From positions 1-6,634 of the forward strand of contig NZ_LWHB01000169.1 in NCBI RefSeq assembly GCF_001889065.1: a stretch of DNA of 6,634 nucleotides. Reading direction: 5' to 3'. Positions within the stretch are counted from its first letter, which is position 1. The number at the start of each line of letters is the position of its first letter. The notes below the pieces were generated by a model. The model had not been told where the DNA came from. It did not search any database and saw nothing but the letters and a program-made list of their open reading frames with translations. Positions 1 through 6,057 of this stretch are shown here, piece after piece. The DNA comes from Suttonella ornithocola. GTDB taxonomy: Bacteria; Pseudomonadota; Gammaproteobacteria; Cardiobacteriales; Cardiobacteriaceae. The position numbers and the translations under genes are program-made.

Positions 1-366
1 AGTGTAATTGTCATGGACAATGCCGCTTTTCATAAACGCAGTGATATTCAAGCAATCATTGAAGAGCATGGGCATGAGATAGTTTGGTTACCCCCTTATA
101 GTCCAGACTTAAATCCTATTGAAAAGATGTGGGCTTGGATTAAGCAAATACGCAAAGAATGGCGGATGGATTGTATTGATACTTTATTCTTTTATCTGCT
201 TTGGATGGATTGGATTCTAAGTGATTTGACTATAGAATATGCTCAGTTTGTTTTTGATAATTCTACTACAAGTTGTTCTTTATATCTGCTTTGGATAGAT
301 TGGATTATAAGTGATTTGACTATATATAAAATGCTCACTAGAGGAGCATTTAACATTAATTTCTAA
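1..366 (+). CDS. IS630-family transposase, C-terminal part (5' end outside window)
   Basis: Cut-and-paste DDE transposase of the IS630/Tc1-mariner group, which inserts at TA dinucleotides. The frame is already open at base 1 (SVIV before MDNAAFHK), so the ATG at 13 is internal. The MDNAAFHKR motif carries the second catalytic Asp; LPPYSPDLNPIEKMW carries the third acidic residue (Glu of NPIE). The first Asp and the helix-turn-helix region lie upstream of the window. Family proteins normally stop shortly after a segment like DCIDTLFFYLL. Here no stop follows: the frame runs through two copies of an IS end (184-234 and 273-324) and stops at 364-366 in flanking DNA. Residues after about 65 are therefore probably not native transposase sequence. 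Family assignment is firm; activity cannot be judged. Confidence 0.9.
   Translation, partial: SVIVMDNAAFHKRSDIQAIIEEHGHEIVWLPPYSPDLNPIEKMWAWIKQIRKEWRMDCIDTLFFYLLWMDWILSDLTIEYAQFVFDNSTTSCSLYLLWIDWIISDLTIYKMLTRGAFNINF
184..324. repeat. Duplicated IS630 end (two direct copies, ~90-bp period)
   Basis: A 44-bp stretch at 191-234 recurs at 281-324 with three mismatches. With a one-base gap the similarity extends left to about 184 and 273. Both copies end in GTGATTTGACTATA, and the first directly follows the last recognisable transposase codons, so this is probably the right terminal repeat of the IS. Reversed it reads TATAGTCAAATCACTTA. The 30-codon period keeps the frame open, which creates the artificial tail of the transposase. 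Nested insertion of two related elements, or a local duplication, could explain it. Confidence 0.7.
329..351. terminator. Short perfect hairpin downstream of the IS end
   Basis: AAATGCTC (329-336) pairs perfectly with GAGCATTT (344-351) around a 7-nt loop. It lies just past the second IS end and before the truncated alkD-like gene. The following bases are AT-rich but not a clean T-run, so termination is possible in either direction but unproven. Confidence 0.3.
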
Positions 367-393
367 TTTTGTACCTAAGATAAATAACTGTCT

Positions 394-780
394 GTGTGTG
401 ACGGTTTTTGTTCTAGATTAAAAATTACTAAACAAGAGCCAGATAAAATATGGGATTTCTTACAACCATATTTTCATTCTACACAGCCCTATGCTATTCG
501 TTTCGCGGTTGTAATGGTGATTTTTTATTATCTAAATGAAGAGTATCTCGATGAAGTTTTTCAATTACTAGATAAGATTAGACACGAAGATTATTATGTG
601 AAGATGGCTGTAGCATGGGTATTATCTACTTTCTACATTAATTTTTCAGAACCAACACTAAATTATTTAAGACGGTGTAATTTAGATAATTTTACTTATA
701 ATAAAACATTACAAAAAATTGCCGAATCTTCTAAGGTTTCATTAAGTCAAAAAGTGTACGTCAAAACGATTAGAAGATAA
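394..780 (+). pseudogene. DNA alkylation repair protein (AlkD-type), C-terminal half only
   Basis: AlkD-family proteins are HEAT-like-repeat DNA glycosylases that remove alkylated bases; full-length members are about 220-240 residues. Only about 128 C-terminal residues remain. The frame opens after a stop at 385-387 and could begin at GTG 394, but there is no convincing ribosome-binding site. Recognisable family segments are VCDGFC at the very start, IRFAVVMVIFYYLNEEYLDE (residues ~35-54), YYVKMAVAWVLS (~67-78) and LDNFTYNKTLQKI (~97-109). From recalled Bacillus cereus AlkD numbering, Asp3, Arg36 and Trp75 align with D113, R148 and W187, while W109 and the whole N-terminal half are lost. The missing part ends where IS-derived DNA begins, so truncation by IS insertion with deletion is the likely cause. 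It lies convergent to the protease gene. Probably non-functional. Confidence 0.85.
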
Positions 781-802
781 CTTTTACTAAATTTTATAAT
801 AC

Positions 803-907
803 ATCAGAGTTCCCGAAAAAATGTATACAATACTTTTGGATAACACACTGTTTTAAAGATAGATCTTGAATTAACATTGTATGCATTTTTTGAGAGCCCT
901 GCTATAT
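803..907 (+). mobile_element. ~105-bp palindromic MITE-like element, copy 1
   Basis: Imperfect terminal inverted repeats: AAAAAATGTATACAAT (816-831) pairs with ATTGTATGCATTTTTT (876-891) with one mismatch, and pairing extends outward less perfectly to a GCTATA end near 901-906. The core at about 832-875 matches, in reverse orientation, the core of the element at 5687-5792; shared landmarks are CTGTTTT, AAAG and TTAAC. It has no coding capacity. It sits between two convergent genes, so its long hairpin could end transcription from both sides (inference). The left end is more decayed than the right. Confidence 0.7.
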
Positions 908-935
908 CATTGGCAGCTGTGATTATCTAATCTTT

Positions 936-3900
936 TTATCCAATCAAAAATGCTTGATTATCCAAGCTAGTTAAATTCTCTAATTTAGCAAAGGCAATAC
1001 TTTGCTGTGCACCGTTGCCGTCTACATCATAATAGAGTGTTGCGCTGTTTTGGTCATATAAGATATGCTGGTCTGCAGTTTCAGCGGTGCTGCCAAGATG
1101 GAAATTATCTGCTGCCAATACGTTATTTGCGGAGCCTTGCAGTGTGGCAAAGATATTTTTATCCAAAATAATGCGGTCGCCCTCGGCAAAGTTAAAATCT
1201 TGAATGGTGTCGATGTTATTGCCGTCTTGGTCGATGCCGCTATTAAAGTAGAAGCGGTCTGCGCCACTGCCACCAATGAGGATATCGTTACCGTCGCCGC
1301 CAATTAAGATATCATCTCCGCCTGCGCCATTAAGAGTATTGGCTTGGTCGTTGCCTGTGAGGGTATTGGCTTGATTATTGCCAATGGCATTGCTGGCTTG
1401 TCCGATTAGCGTTAAGTTTTCTAGTCCATTTCCCAGTTGATAGTCTATGCTGCTGTAAATGAGTTCTGTGCCGCTGCTGTCGCTGATGATGTCGCCAGTG
1501 GCATCAATAAAGTAGATGTCATCGCCATCGCCGCCGTCAAGATGGTCTGCACCTGTGCCACCGTCTAAAATATCGTTACCGCTGCCGCCGATGAGGGTGT
1601 CGTTCCCATTACCGCCTTCCAGCCAATCATTGCCAGCACCGCCGTCTAAGCGGTCATTGCCGTCTTTGCCTTGTAGGTGGTTGGCTGTTTCATTGCCGAT
1701 AATGTCGTCATTGCCGCTGCCGCCAATGGCATTTTCGATTTGGGTGCCAAAGCCAATGAACATTTGGTTTTCAATGGTCTTGCCGTCTTTATCAAAGAGT
1801 AAAGTGGTGGTTTTTTCGTTTCCGCGGTAAATCCATGAGCCTGGCGTGAGGTTGAGGTGTAAGTCTAGCGTTTCTGCGCTGCCGTCAAAGGTGTCATTGC
1901 CTGCGCCATCCCAGATGTAGATGTCGTTGCCTTCTGTGTTGGGGTTAAAAGCTTTAAAGGTATAGGTGTCGTTTCCTGCGCGTTCGTGTTCGTTGACGCC
2001 GTAACGATACTGGATAGCAGCTATATCGAAAATTCCTAAACGGGTTGGCGTGACTTCTTGCTTGACTTCTTTGCCATTGATAATAAAGGTTTCTTTCATT
2101 GCATCATCATAGGACATAACAGAATACATATTTTTGTCTTCCGCACTGCTTTGTTTGATGTAAGCGCCGAAGATATGGTTTAGCCCTAAGCTATGTCCAT
2201 ATTCGTGCATTAGTGTGCCAAATCCACCAGCAATTGTGCCATAGCCGCCTTTGTAAAAGTTTTTTGTATTTTTAAGAAATTCATCTGTTGGATAAAAATT
2301 GGTGCTCATGTGTAAGTCACCGCCATAAACTGCATAGCCTTGCACGCCATAAGAATTTGGATACGCTTTTTTCATATCGTCACGCCAAAAATAGACATCT
2401 GCGCCCGTGTCTGCTTCTGAAAAGGTGAGTTTGGTTTTACTGGCATAAATATCCAGCATATCTTTCACCGCTTGGCGATGCTGTGTGTCATAAGATTTTG
2501 TGCCTGTATAGCCTTTTTGTGCCGCATCTTCTGCGCTTATAAAACCATATTTGATATGAAATCCCGTTCCATATCCATTTTTCCAAAGTTTATTTACATA
2601 TCCAGCTTTGCTTGTTTTACTTAGTGCTGCTATAAAATAAGGCAGATCAATTTTGCTTGGATCACGGGCTGGGTCATAGGAAAGGCTAATGTTGCCTTGT
2701 GTATCTTTTGTTGCAATTGGCTTGTTGACATTCGCTAGGTCGCGGCTGTCATGAAAATCACTATCGCTATGGTAGAACGCTGCAATGCTATTAGTGCTAT
2801 CGCTGGCAATGCCATTCGCCGTACGGATTTGTGCAGTAAGCGGTTCTCCGTTGAGTAGTGTTTGATTAAGTGTGATACTAATGGTGCCATTTTGGCTGAC
2901 GGTTTCTGTGTGCAAAACTTGTTGACCCAGCATTAGGGTAAGCGTACCGCTGCCGCTGAGACGGTCAATGTGTACTGTAACAGTTTGCTGACCTTCTGGA
3001 TTCACCAGCATGTTTTGCGGCAAGGTATCTAGTTCAATCAGTGGTGGTATAGGTTGCGTGGTTACTGCTGGATTGAAAACTACCTCACTCTCGCTGTGTC
3101 CATCATTCGCCACAATGGTAACCGCTGGCAAGGTATTGCCTTGGTTTACCCAATCCGCACCTTTAACAGTGAGGGTAATTTCACCTGTTTGTGCGTTAAC
3201 CGATAGGTAGTCGGATGCGGTTTTTAGGCTGTAAGTGATGGTGTCATTATCCGCATCAGCTGCTTTGGCGGTGCTGATAACGTCATTAGCTTGAGCTTTG
3301 CTTTGAATGAGTTCAGCGCTAGGGGTAAAGGTTGGGGCTTCAGGAGTGTGGTTGGTTGCGGTAGGATTAAATACCGCTTCGCTTTCACTGTGTCCGTCAT
3401 TCGCCACAATGGTAACCGCTGGCAAGGTATTGCCTTGGTTTACCCAATCCGCACCTTTAACAGTGAGGGTAATTTCACCTGTTTGTGCGTTAACCGATAG
3501 GTAGTCGGATGCGGTTTTTAGGCTGTAAGTGATGGTGTCATTATCCGCATCAGCCGCTTTGGCGGTGCTGATAACGTCATTAGCTTGAGCTTTGCTTTGA
3601 ATGAGTTCAGCGCTAGGGGTAAAGGTTGGGGCTTCAGGAGTGTGGTTGGTTGGGTTGGTATTAGTTGGAGTAGCCGAAGCAGCTGAATGGTGACCATGCG
3701 CTAGGGAAGCACCAATTGCTGTGACGCCACCAATCAAAGGTGCTACAGGAGCGACAGACATATTGGCAGCAGTGGTAGTAGTGATTTCTGCAACGGGCGC
3801 AGCTTCTAAGGTATTAATGGCTTCAGCAATTTCTGCACGCATAAAGGTGAAAAGACCATCATTATCATAGAGATAATAATTTTTAATAATAACCTGCGGT

Positions 3901-4133
3901 TCGCTGTTCGGTGCTTCTGTCCATATCCAAAGATCCTGATCATCTTTAGCAAAAACAGGAGTCTCTTGCTCTTCATTAAGGATGAGCTGGTAAGTGCTAT
4001 CTGGCTCTGCTTGAATATATACGGTTTCTTGGTCGAGTTGGATAGACTGTGTTTGTTGCGACTTAATGATTTGTAGAATATTTTTTTTCATGATAGTTAA
4101 GTTGTTTTTCTGAGAAATAACAGGTTGAAGCAT
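936..4133 (-). CDS. Secreted RTX metalloprotease, M10/serralysin type, with BapA-like N-terminus and cadherin-like repeats
   Basis: Predicted zinc endopeptidase exported in one step by a type I secretion system. In order: a BapA-prefix-like domain (residues ~15-105); a Pro/Ala/Gly-rich hydrophobic segment (~124-150); two almost identical 98-residue cadherin-like repeats (163-260, 261-358), each with an ADADND motif; an Ig-like segment (~366-450); the protease domain (~460-745); and the RTX/M10 C-terminal domain (~740-1065). The zinc site is HEYGHSLGLNH (643-653), matching HExxHxxGxxH; the Met-turn is SVMSY (671-675). Calcium-binding GGxGNDxLx nonapeptides cluster at ~803-870 and ~935-960. The C-terminal YYDVDGNGAQQ followed by a hydrophobic tail ending AFLIG is typical of type I-secreted serralysins. 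No Sec signal peptide is seen. Classical serralysins are near 480 residues, so about 450 N-terminal residues are extra. ATG 4131-4133 gives the longest frame; the ATG at 4089-4091 (MKKNILQ) resembles BapA-like starts better, but neither has a clear ribosome-binding site. No transporter or inhibitor gene is adjacent. Substrate unknown. Confidence 0.95.
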   Translation of the reverse strand: MLQPVISQKNNLTIMKKNILQIIKSQQTQSIQLDQETVYIQAEPDSTYQLILNEEQETPVFAKDDQDLWIWTEAPNSEPQVIIKNYYLYDNDGLFTFMRAEIAEAINTLEAAPVAEITTTTAANMSVAPVAPLIGGVTAIGASLAHGHHSAASATPTNTNPTNHTPEAPTFTPSAELIQSKAQANDVISTAKAADADNDTITYSLKTASDYLSVNAQTGEITLTVKGADWVNQGNTLPAVTIVANDGHSESEAVFNPTATNHTPEAPTFTPSAELIQSKAQANDVISTAKAADADNDTITYSLKTASDYLSVNAQTGEITLTVKGADWVNQGNTLPAVTIVANDGHSESEVVFNPAVTTQPIPPLIELDTLPQNMLVNPEGQQTVTVHIDRLSGSGTLTLMLGQQVLHTETVSQNGTISITLNQTLLNGEPLTAQIRTANGIASDSTNSIAAFYHSDSDFHDSRDLANVNKPIATKDTQGNISLSYDPARDPSKIDLPYFIAALSKTSKAGYVNKLWKNGYGTGFHIKYGFISAEDAAQKGYTGTKSYDTQHRQAVKDMLDIYASKTKLTFSEADTGADVYFWRDDMKKAYPNSYGVQGYAVYGGDLHMSTNFYPTDEFLKNTKNFYKGGYGTIAGGFGTLMHEYGHSLGLNHIFGAYIKQSSAEDKNMYSVMSYDDAMKETFIINGKEVKQEVTPTRLGIFDIAAIQYRYGVNEHERAGNDTYTFKAFNPNTEGNDIYIWDGAGNDTFDGSAETLDLHLNLTPGSWIYRGNEKTTTLLFDKDGKTIENQMFIGFGTQIENAIGGSGNDDIIGNETANHLQGKDGNDRLDGGAGNDWLEGGNGNDTLIGGSGNDILDGGTGADHLDGGDGDDIYFIDATGDIISDSSGTELIYSSIDYQLGNGLENLTLIGQASNAIGNNQANTLTGNDQANTLNGAGGDDILIGGDGNDILIGGSGADRFYFNSGIDQDGNNIDTIQDFNFAEGDRIILDKNIFATLQGSANNVLAADNFHLGSTAETADQHILYDQNSATLYYDVDGNGAQQSIAFAKLENLTSLDNQAFLIG
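3060..3353 (-). repeat. Cadherin-like repeat unit 2 of the protease (294 bp)
   Basis: Encodes residues 261-358, the second of two 98-residue units. The core at 3103-3358 differs from 3397-3652 by one base (T3261 versus C3555). The outer part at 3060-3102, encoding the end of the unit, is clearly more diverged. It probably acts as a spacer or calcium-stiffened arm between the N-terminal region and the catalytic domain (inference from related type I-secreted surface proteins). Confidence 0.9.
3354..3647 (-). repeat. Cadherin-like repeat unit 1 of the protease (294 bp)
   Basis: Encodes residues 163-260, starting NHTPEAPT. It is in direct tandem with the next unit at a 294-bp period, a whole number of codons, so gain or loss of units would keep the frame. 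The 256-bp core is over 99% identical to the other copy even at synonymous positions, pointing to recent duplication or gene conversion. Confidence 0.9.
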
Positions 4134-4440
4134 TTATATGAACCACATAATTACTGCAATAAAAAATATATCAAAGCTGTAGCTACTTGTTTCTACTCCA
4201 TCAATTATAATAGCTATGATTTCAAAGATAAACAAAAATATCAAAAGCGCTTTAGAATAGAAGTCATTACCATTCCTTGTCTTTTTGAGCTTTTGTAGCG
4301 GTCAGATATACTCTTTTTATGTCTAATTTATTGAAATTGATAGTGTTTTATCACGCTTTATAGGGTATTTGAATTGAGGAAGACATAGTGTAGTGGCTTT
4401 ATTTGGTTTTCGCTATAGTCTATCATGCTTGAGCATGGAA
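4134..4440. other. Non-coding region upstream of the protease
   Basis: I see no credible gene on either strand. Besides the candidate promoter it holds the palindrome CATGCTTGAGCATG (4424-4437) just outside the IS630 remnant, and a GGTTTTCGCTATAG stretch (about 4406-4419) resembling IS-type ends that carry TATA at the tip. The 4380-4440 part is therefore likely more mobile-element debris; the remainder is probably the 5' regulatory region of the protease. Confidence 0.5.
4204..4232 (-). promoter_or_regulatory. Candidate sigma-70 promoter of the protease gene
   Basis: On the minus strand a perfect -10 box TATAAT (4204-4209) follows a weak -35 TTTATC (4227-4232) at 17-bp spacing. It would give a leader of roughly 65 nt to ATG 4133 or 105 nt to ATG 4091. 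The weak -35 suggests an activator or low basal activity. Chance matches are easy in such AT-rich DNA. Confidence 0.4.
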
Positions 4441-4687
4441 AGTAGTTGGCTATATTCAAAGACTGTCAAAAGAGTTACATATCTACATCAAATATGAAGA
4501 ATAAGTAGTCCATTTCTTATACTTTATTCATGTCCAAGTGTGCTCATAGGACTAAGGTCAGGGTCATGAGGTGGAAGCCAAAAGATAGTATGTCCACCTT
4601 CTCTATCAATATTTTGATATCCACTCGTTTATGAAAAGTTACATTATCCATAACGATTACATTATCAGCGGGTAATTGAGTAAATAA
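4441..4687 (-). pseudogene. Decayed IS630-type transposase fragment, inverted copy 1
   Basis: On the minus strand, after LFTQLPADN, the sequence encodes VIVMDNVTFHKRVDIKILIE. One-base frameshifts follow: after a shift come GGHTIFWLPPHGPDLSP, then a second shift before EHTWT and a stop. These segments match the C-terminal catalytic part of IS630 transposases, with the DN..FHKR Asp motif and a degraded NPIE region. The rest of the gene is missing. The whole 247-bp block recurs inverted at 6058-6304 with only five mismatches, including both frameshifts. Not functional. Confidence 0.85.
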
Positions 4688-4701
4688 TATAGTTAGTGCG
4701 A

Positions 4702-4969
4702 TCAGCTAAAAAAAGAATAGTCTACAAACCATATCAAATGCTTCTGATAGTAAATCTTATTTCGTTTTTTAGCCAATTTGACTATGTTATCAAGAACAGC
4801 TGTCAGTATTTGCCTATCATATGTCAGTACCGATACTGCTGCTAGAGCAGCGGACTATTTATCAATATTCTACTCTGATTCGGTATAACATCGCTTTAAG
4901 AGTCGGTTTTAAATTGAGCTTGTCATAGACTATAATATGCGCCTGGTGCCACTGGTTATCTTTGATCAT
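4702..4969 (-). pseudogene. Decayed IS5-type transposase remnant
   Basis: From ATG 4967-4969 on the minus strand the frame reads MIKDNQWHQ, then LNLKPTLKAMLYRIRVEY before a stop at about 4862. This resembles the N-terminus of IS5-family transposases (M..D.QW, then a LYRIR motif before the usual CPWRDLP). A second open piece, about 4854-4702, reads AALAAVSVLTYDRQILTAVL and ends with KKRNKIYYQKHLIWFVDYSFF, compatible with the IS5 C-terminal YD..L....VEN.F region. The central part is missing. Only short motifs support the IS5 call, so confidence is moderate. It directly abuts the IS630 remnant at 4441-4687. Confidence 0.55.
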
Positions 4970-5063
4970 GGTTCGGGCCATAAGTAGCGTTTTGCGTTCT
5001 TAGTTGTGGTAAACCTGAACGTGAGGCGTTGCTTATTTTTTAATTACTGAATTTTATACAGAT

Positions 5064-5096
5064 TATAAAATTAGATTCCAATTATTTAATAAGGAA
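5064..5096 (+). promoter_or_regulatory. Candidate -10 box and ribosome-binding site of rclC
   Basis: AAGGAA (5091-5096) lies 5 nt before ATG 5102, a good Shine-Dalgarno that fixes the start. TATAAA at 5064-5069 could be a -10 box; no good -35 lies at the usual distance, so the promoter is weakly supported. No operator can be recognised. Confidence 0.45.
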
Positions 5097-5101
5097 ATTT
5101 T

Positions 5102-5686
5102 ATGCAATCATTTTTTCAGTGGATAGCAAAAACAGATCGGTTTGGGTTGTTTTTATGTCGATTTTCTATCTTTTTAGTTTTCTTTTGGATCGGTCTATTA
5201 AAATTTGCACATTATGAGGCAGAATCTATTGTACCTTTTGTCGCCAATTCTCCCTTTATGTCATGGCTATATCATATGCCAGCAGAGTACTTGCAGCACT
5301 TAAGTCATGAAGGACAGGTTTTAACACAAGCACAAATCAATTGGCATATTCAGAATAATACTTATGGTTACTCTTATGGACTAGGTGTAGTAGAAATTAG
5401 CTTTGCCTTATTGATCATGGCGCATTATTGGTCTCCTAAATTAGGCTTTTTAGGTGCATTATTAAGTTTTTTAACTCCATTGATGACTTTCTCTTTTTTA
5501 ATCTTTACTCCTGAAACTTGGGTTCATGGCGCTGGTTATGATGGCTTTCCTTTTTTATCAGGTGCGGGACGACTCGTATTGAAAGATGCAATGATGATGG
5601 CTGCTGCATGGATGGCAATGACTGATTCTGCCAAAACTATTCTAAAAAAGGAAAATGTTCTCAATAACACTGCGGATGTAGGCTAA
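5102..5686 (+). CDS. rclC: RclC/YkgB-type inner-membrane protein (DUF417)
   Basis: Member of the DUF417 family, whose Escherichia coli member RclC belongs to the rclABC reactive-chlorine resistance operon. Its biochemical role is unknown. The 194 residues match the usual length (~195-200). Near-invariant family segments are FFWIGLLKFAHYEAESIVPF (28-47), VANSPFMSWLY (47-57), NNTYGYSYGLGVVEI (85-99), LTPLMTFSFLIFTPETWV (124-141) and GFPFLSGAGRLVLKDAMM (148-165). About four membrane helices are visible: ~13-35, ~91-109, ~113-135 and ~157-173. The start is supported by AAGGAA upstream. It stands alone, with no rclR, rclA or rclB nearby, and is enclosed by IS remnants on both sides. Its TAA stop is immediately followed by a MITE-like element. 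The reading frame looks complete and undamaged. A role in oxidative or chlorine stress is inferred from the family only. Confidence 0.93.
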   Translation: MQSFFQWIAKTDRFGLFLCRFSIFLVFFWIGLLKFAHYEAESIVPFVANSPFMSWLYHMPAEYLQHLSHEGQVLTQAQINWHIQNNTYGYSYGLGVVEISFALLIMAHYWSPKLGFLGALLSFLTPLMTFSFLIFTPETWVHGAGYDGFPFLSGAGRLVLKDAMMMAAAWMAMTDSAKTILKKENVLNNTADVG

Positions 5687-5792
5687 TATAGCCAACTTCC
5701 CAAAAAATACATACAAGGTTAACTTGATATCCACTTTGAAAACAGCATACTATCTTCAAATACTGTATGTGTTTTTTTGGAGTCTTGCTATA
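5687..5792 (-). mobile_element. ~105-bp palindromic MITE-like element, copy 2
   Basis: The ~30-bp terminal inverted repeats begin TATAGCCAACTTCCC (5687) and, read from the other end, TATAGCAAGACTCC (5792). Both run into an A-tract and ACATACA. In reverse orientation the core aligns with the element at 803-907. It begins on the base after the rclC stop codon. TATA at both tips fits TA-targeting by an IS630-type transposase acting in trans (inference). It has no coding capacity. Confidence 0.75.
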
Positions 5793-5802
5793 TTGAGACA
5801 TA

Positions 5803-5868
5803 AAGCGTTACCTTTAGTTTATTTGAATAGTTCCTAAATAACAACGAAGTATTCGGCAGGTAACGCTT
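5803..5868 (+). terminator. Inverted repeat downstream of rclC, possible terminator
   Basis: AAGCGTTACCT (5803-5813) pairs perfectly with AGGTAACGCTT (5858-5868). An inner stem, GTTTATTT against AAATAAC, shortens the 44-nt loop. ATTTTTAT follows directly, so it could act as a rho-independent terminator for rclC, 117 nt after its stop. Alternatively it is one more small palindromic repeat, given its setting. Confidence 0.45.
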
Positions 5869-5922
5869 ATTTTTATAATCTCAAAAATTCAAAAATATTA
5901 GATTGCACTGAGATTTATATAC

Positions 5923-6055
5923 TGAGACCTTAGCAACACCCCTAAAAATAGAGAAAATTCAATTTTTTAAATTTTGAAAATATATTAAAATCATGGTGTT
6001 AATTTTTCTACTAGTGGCAAAAATTAGTGTAAAATGGAATTTTGCAAAGGTCTCA
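5923..6055. mobile_element. Short IS5-type non-autonomous element (MITE)
   Basis: The ends are TGAGACCTTAGCAACA (5923-5938) and, reversed, TGAGACCTTTGCAAAA (6040-6055). The GAGACCTTTGCAAAA tip is typical of IS5-family insertion sequences seen in beta- and gammaproteobacteria (recalled). The ~100-bp interior is very AT-rich and non-coding, so a transposase would have to act in trans. No convincing target-site duplication is visible. The right end lies two bases before the IS630 remnant at 6058, so it may have inserted into that remnant. Confidence 0.65.
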
Positions 6056-6057
6056 TG

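Noticed and set aside
13..366. A novel fusion protein with an internal repeat
   Set aside because: The repeated part is better explained as duplicated IS-end DNA read through after the transposase lost its stop.
1248..1736. Short regularly spaced repeats that could suggest a CRISPR array
   Set aside because: The period follows the 27-bp RTX nonapeptide coding pattern inside an intact gene; there are no identical direct repeats with unique spacers.
1022..1830. Open frames on both strands opposite or within the RTX-coding region (for example 1065-1307 plus, 1516-1830 plus, 1022-1303 minus)
   Set aside because: Low-complexity shadows of GGxGNDxLx-coding DNA; no family resemblance and no ribosome-binding sites.
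3010..3504. Paired similar open frames on the plus strand around 3010-3210 and 3307-3504
   Set aside because: They resemble each other only because they lie antisense to the two 294-bp cadherin-like repeats of the protease gene.
5021..5045. Terminator-like AACG..CGTT hairpin with T-run upstream of rclC
   Set aside because: The stem is only four base pairs and no intact gene ends upstream, so it is not supported as a terminator.
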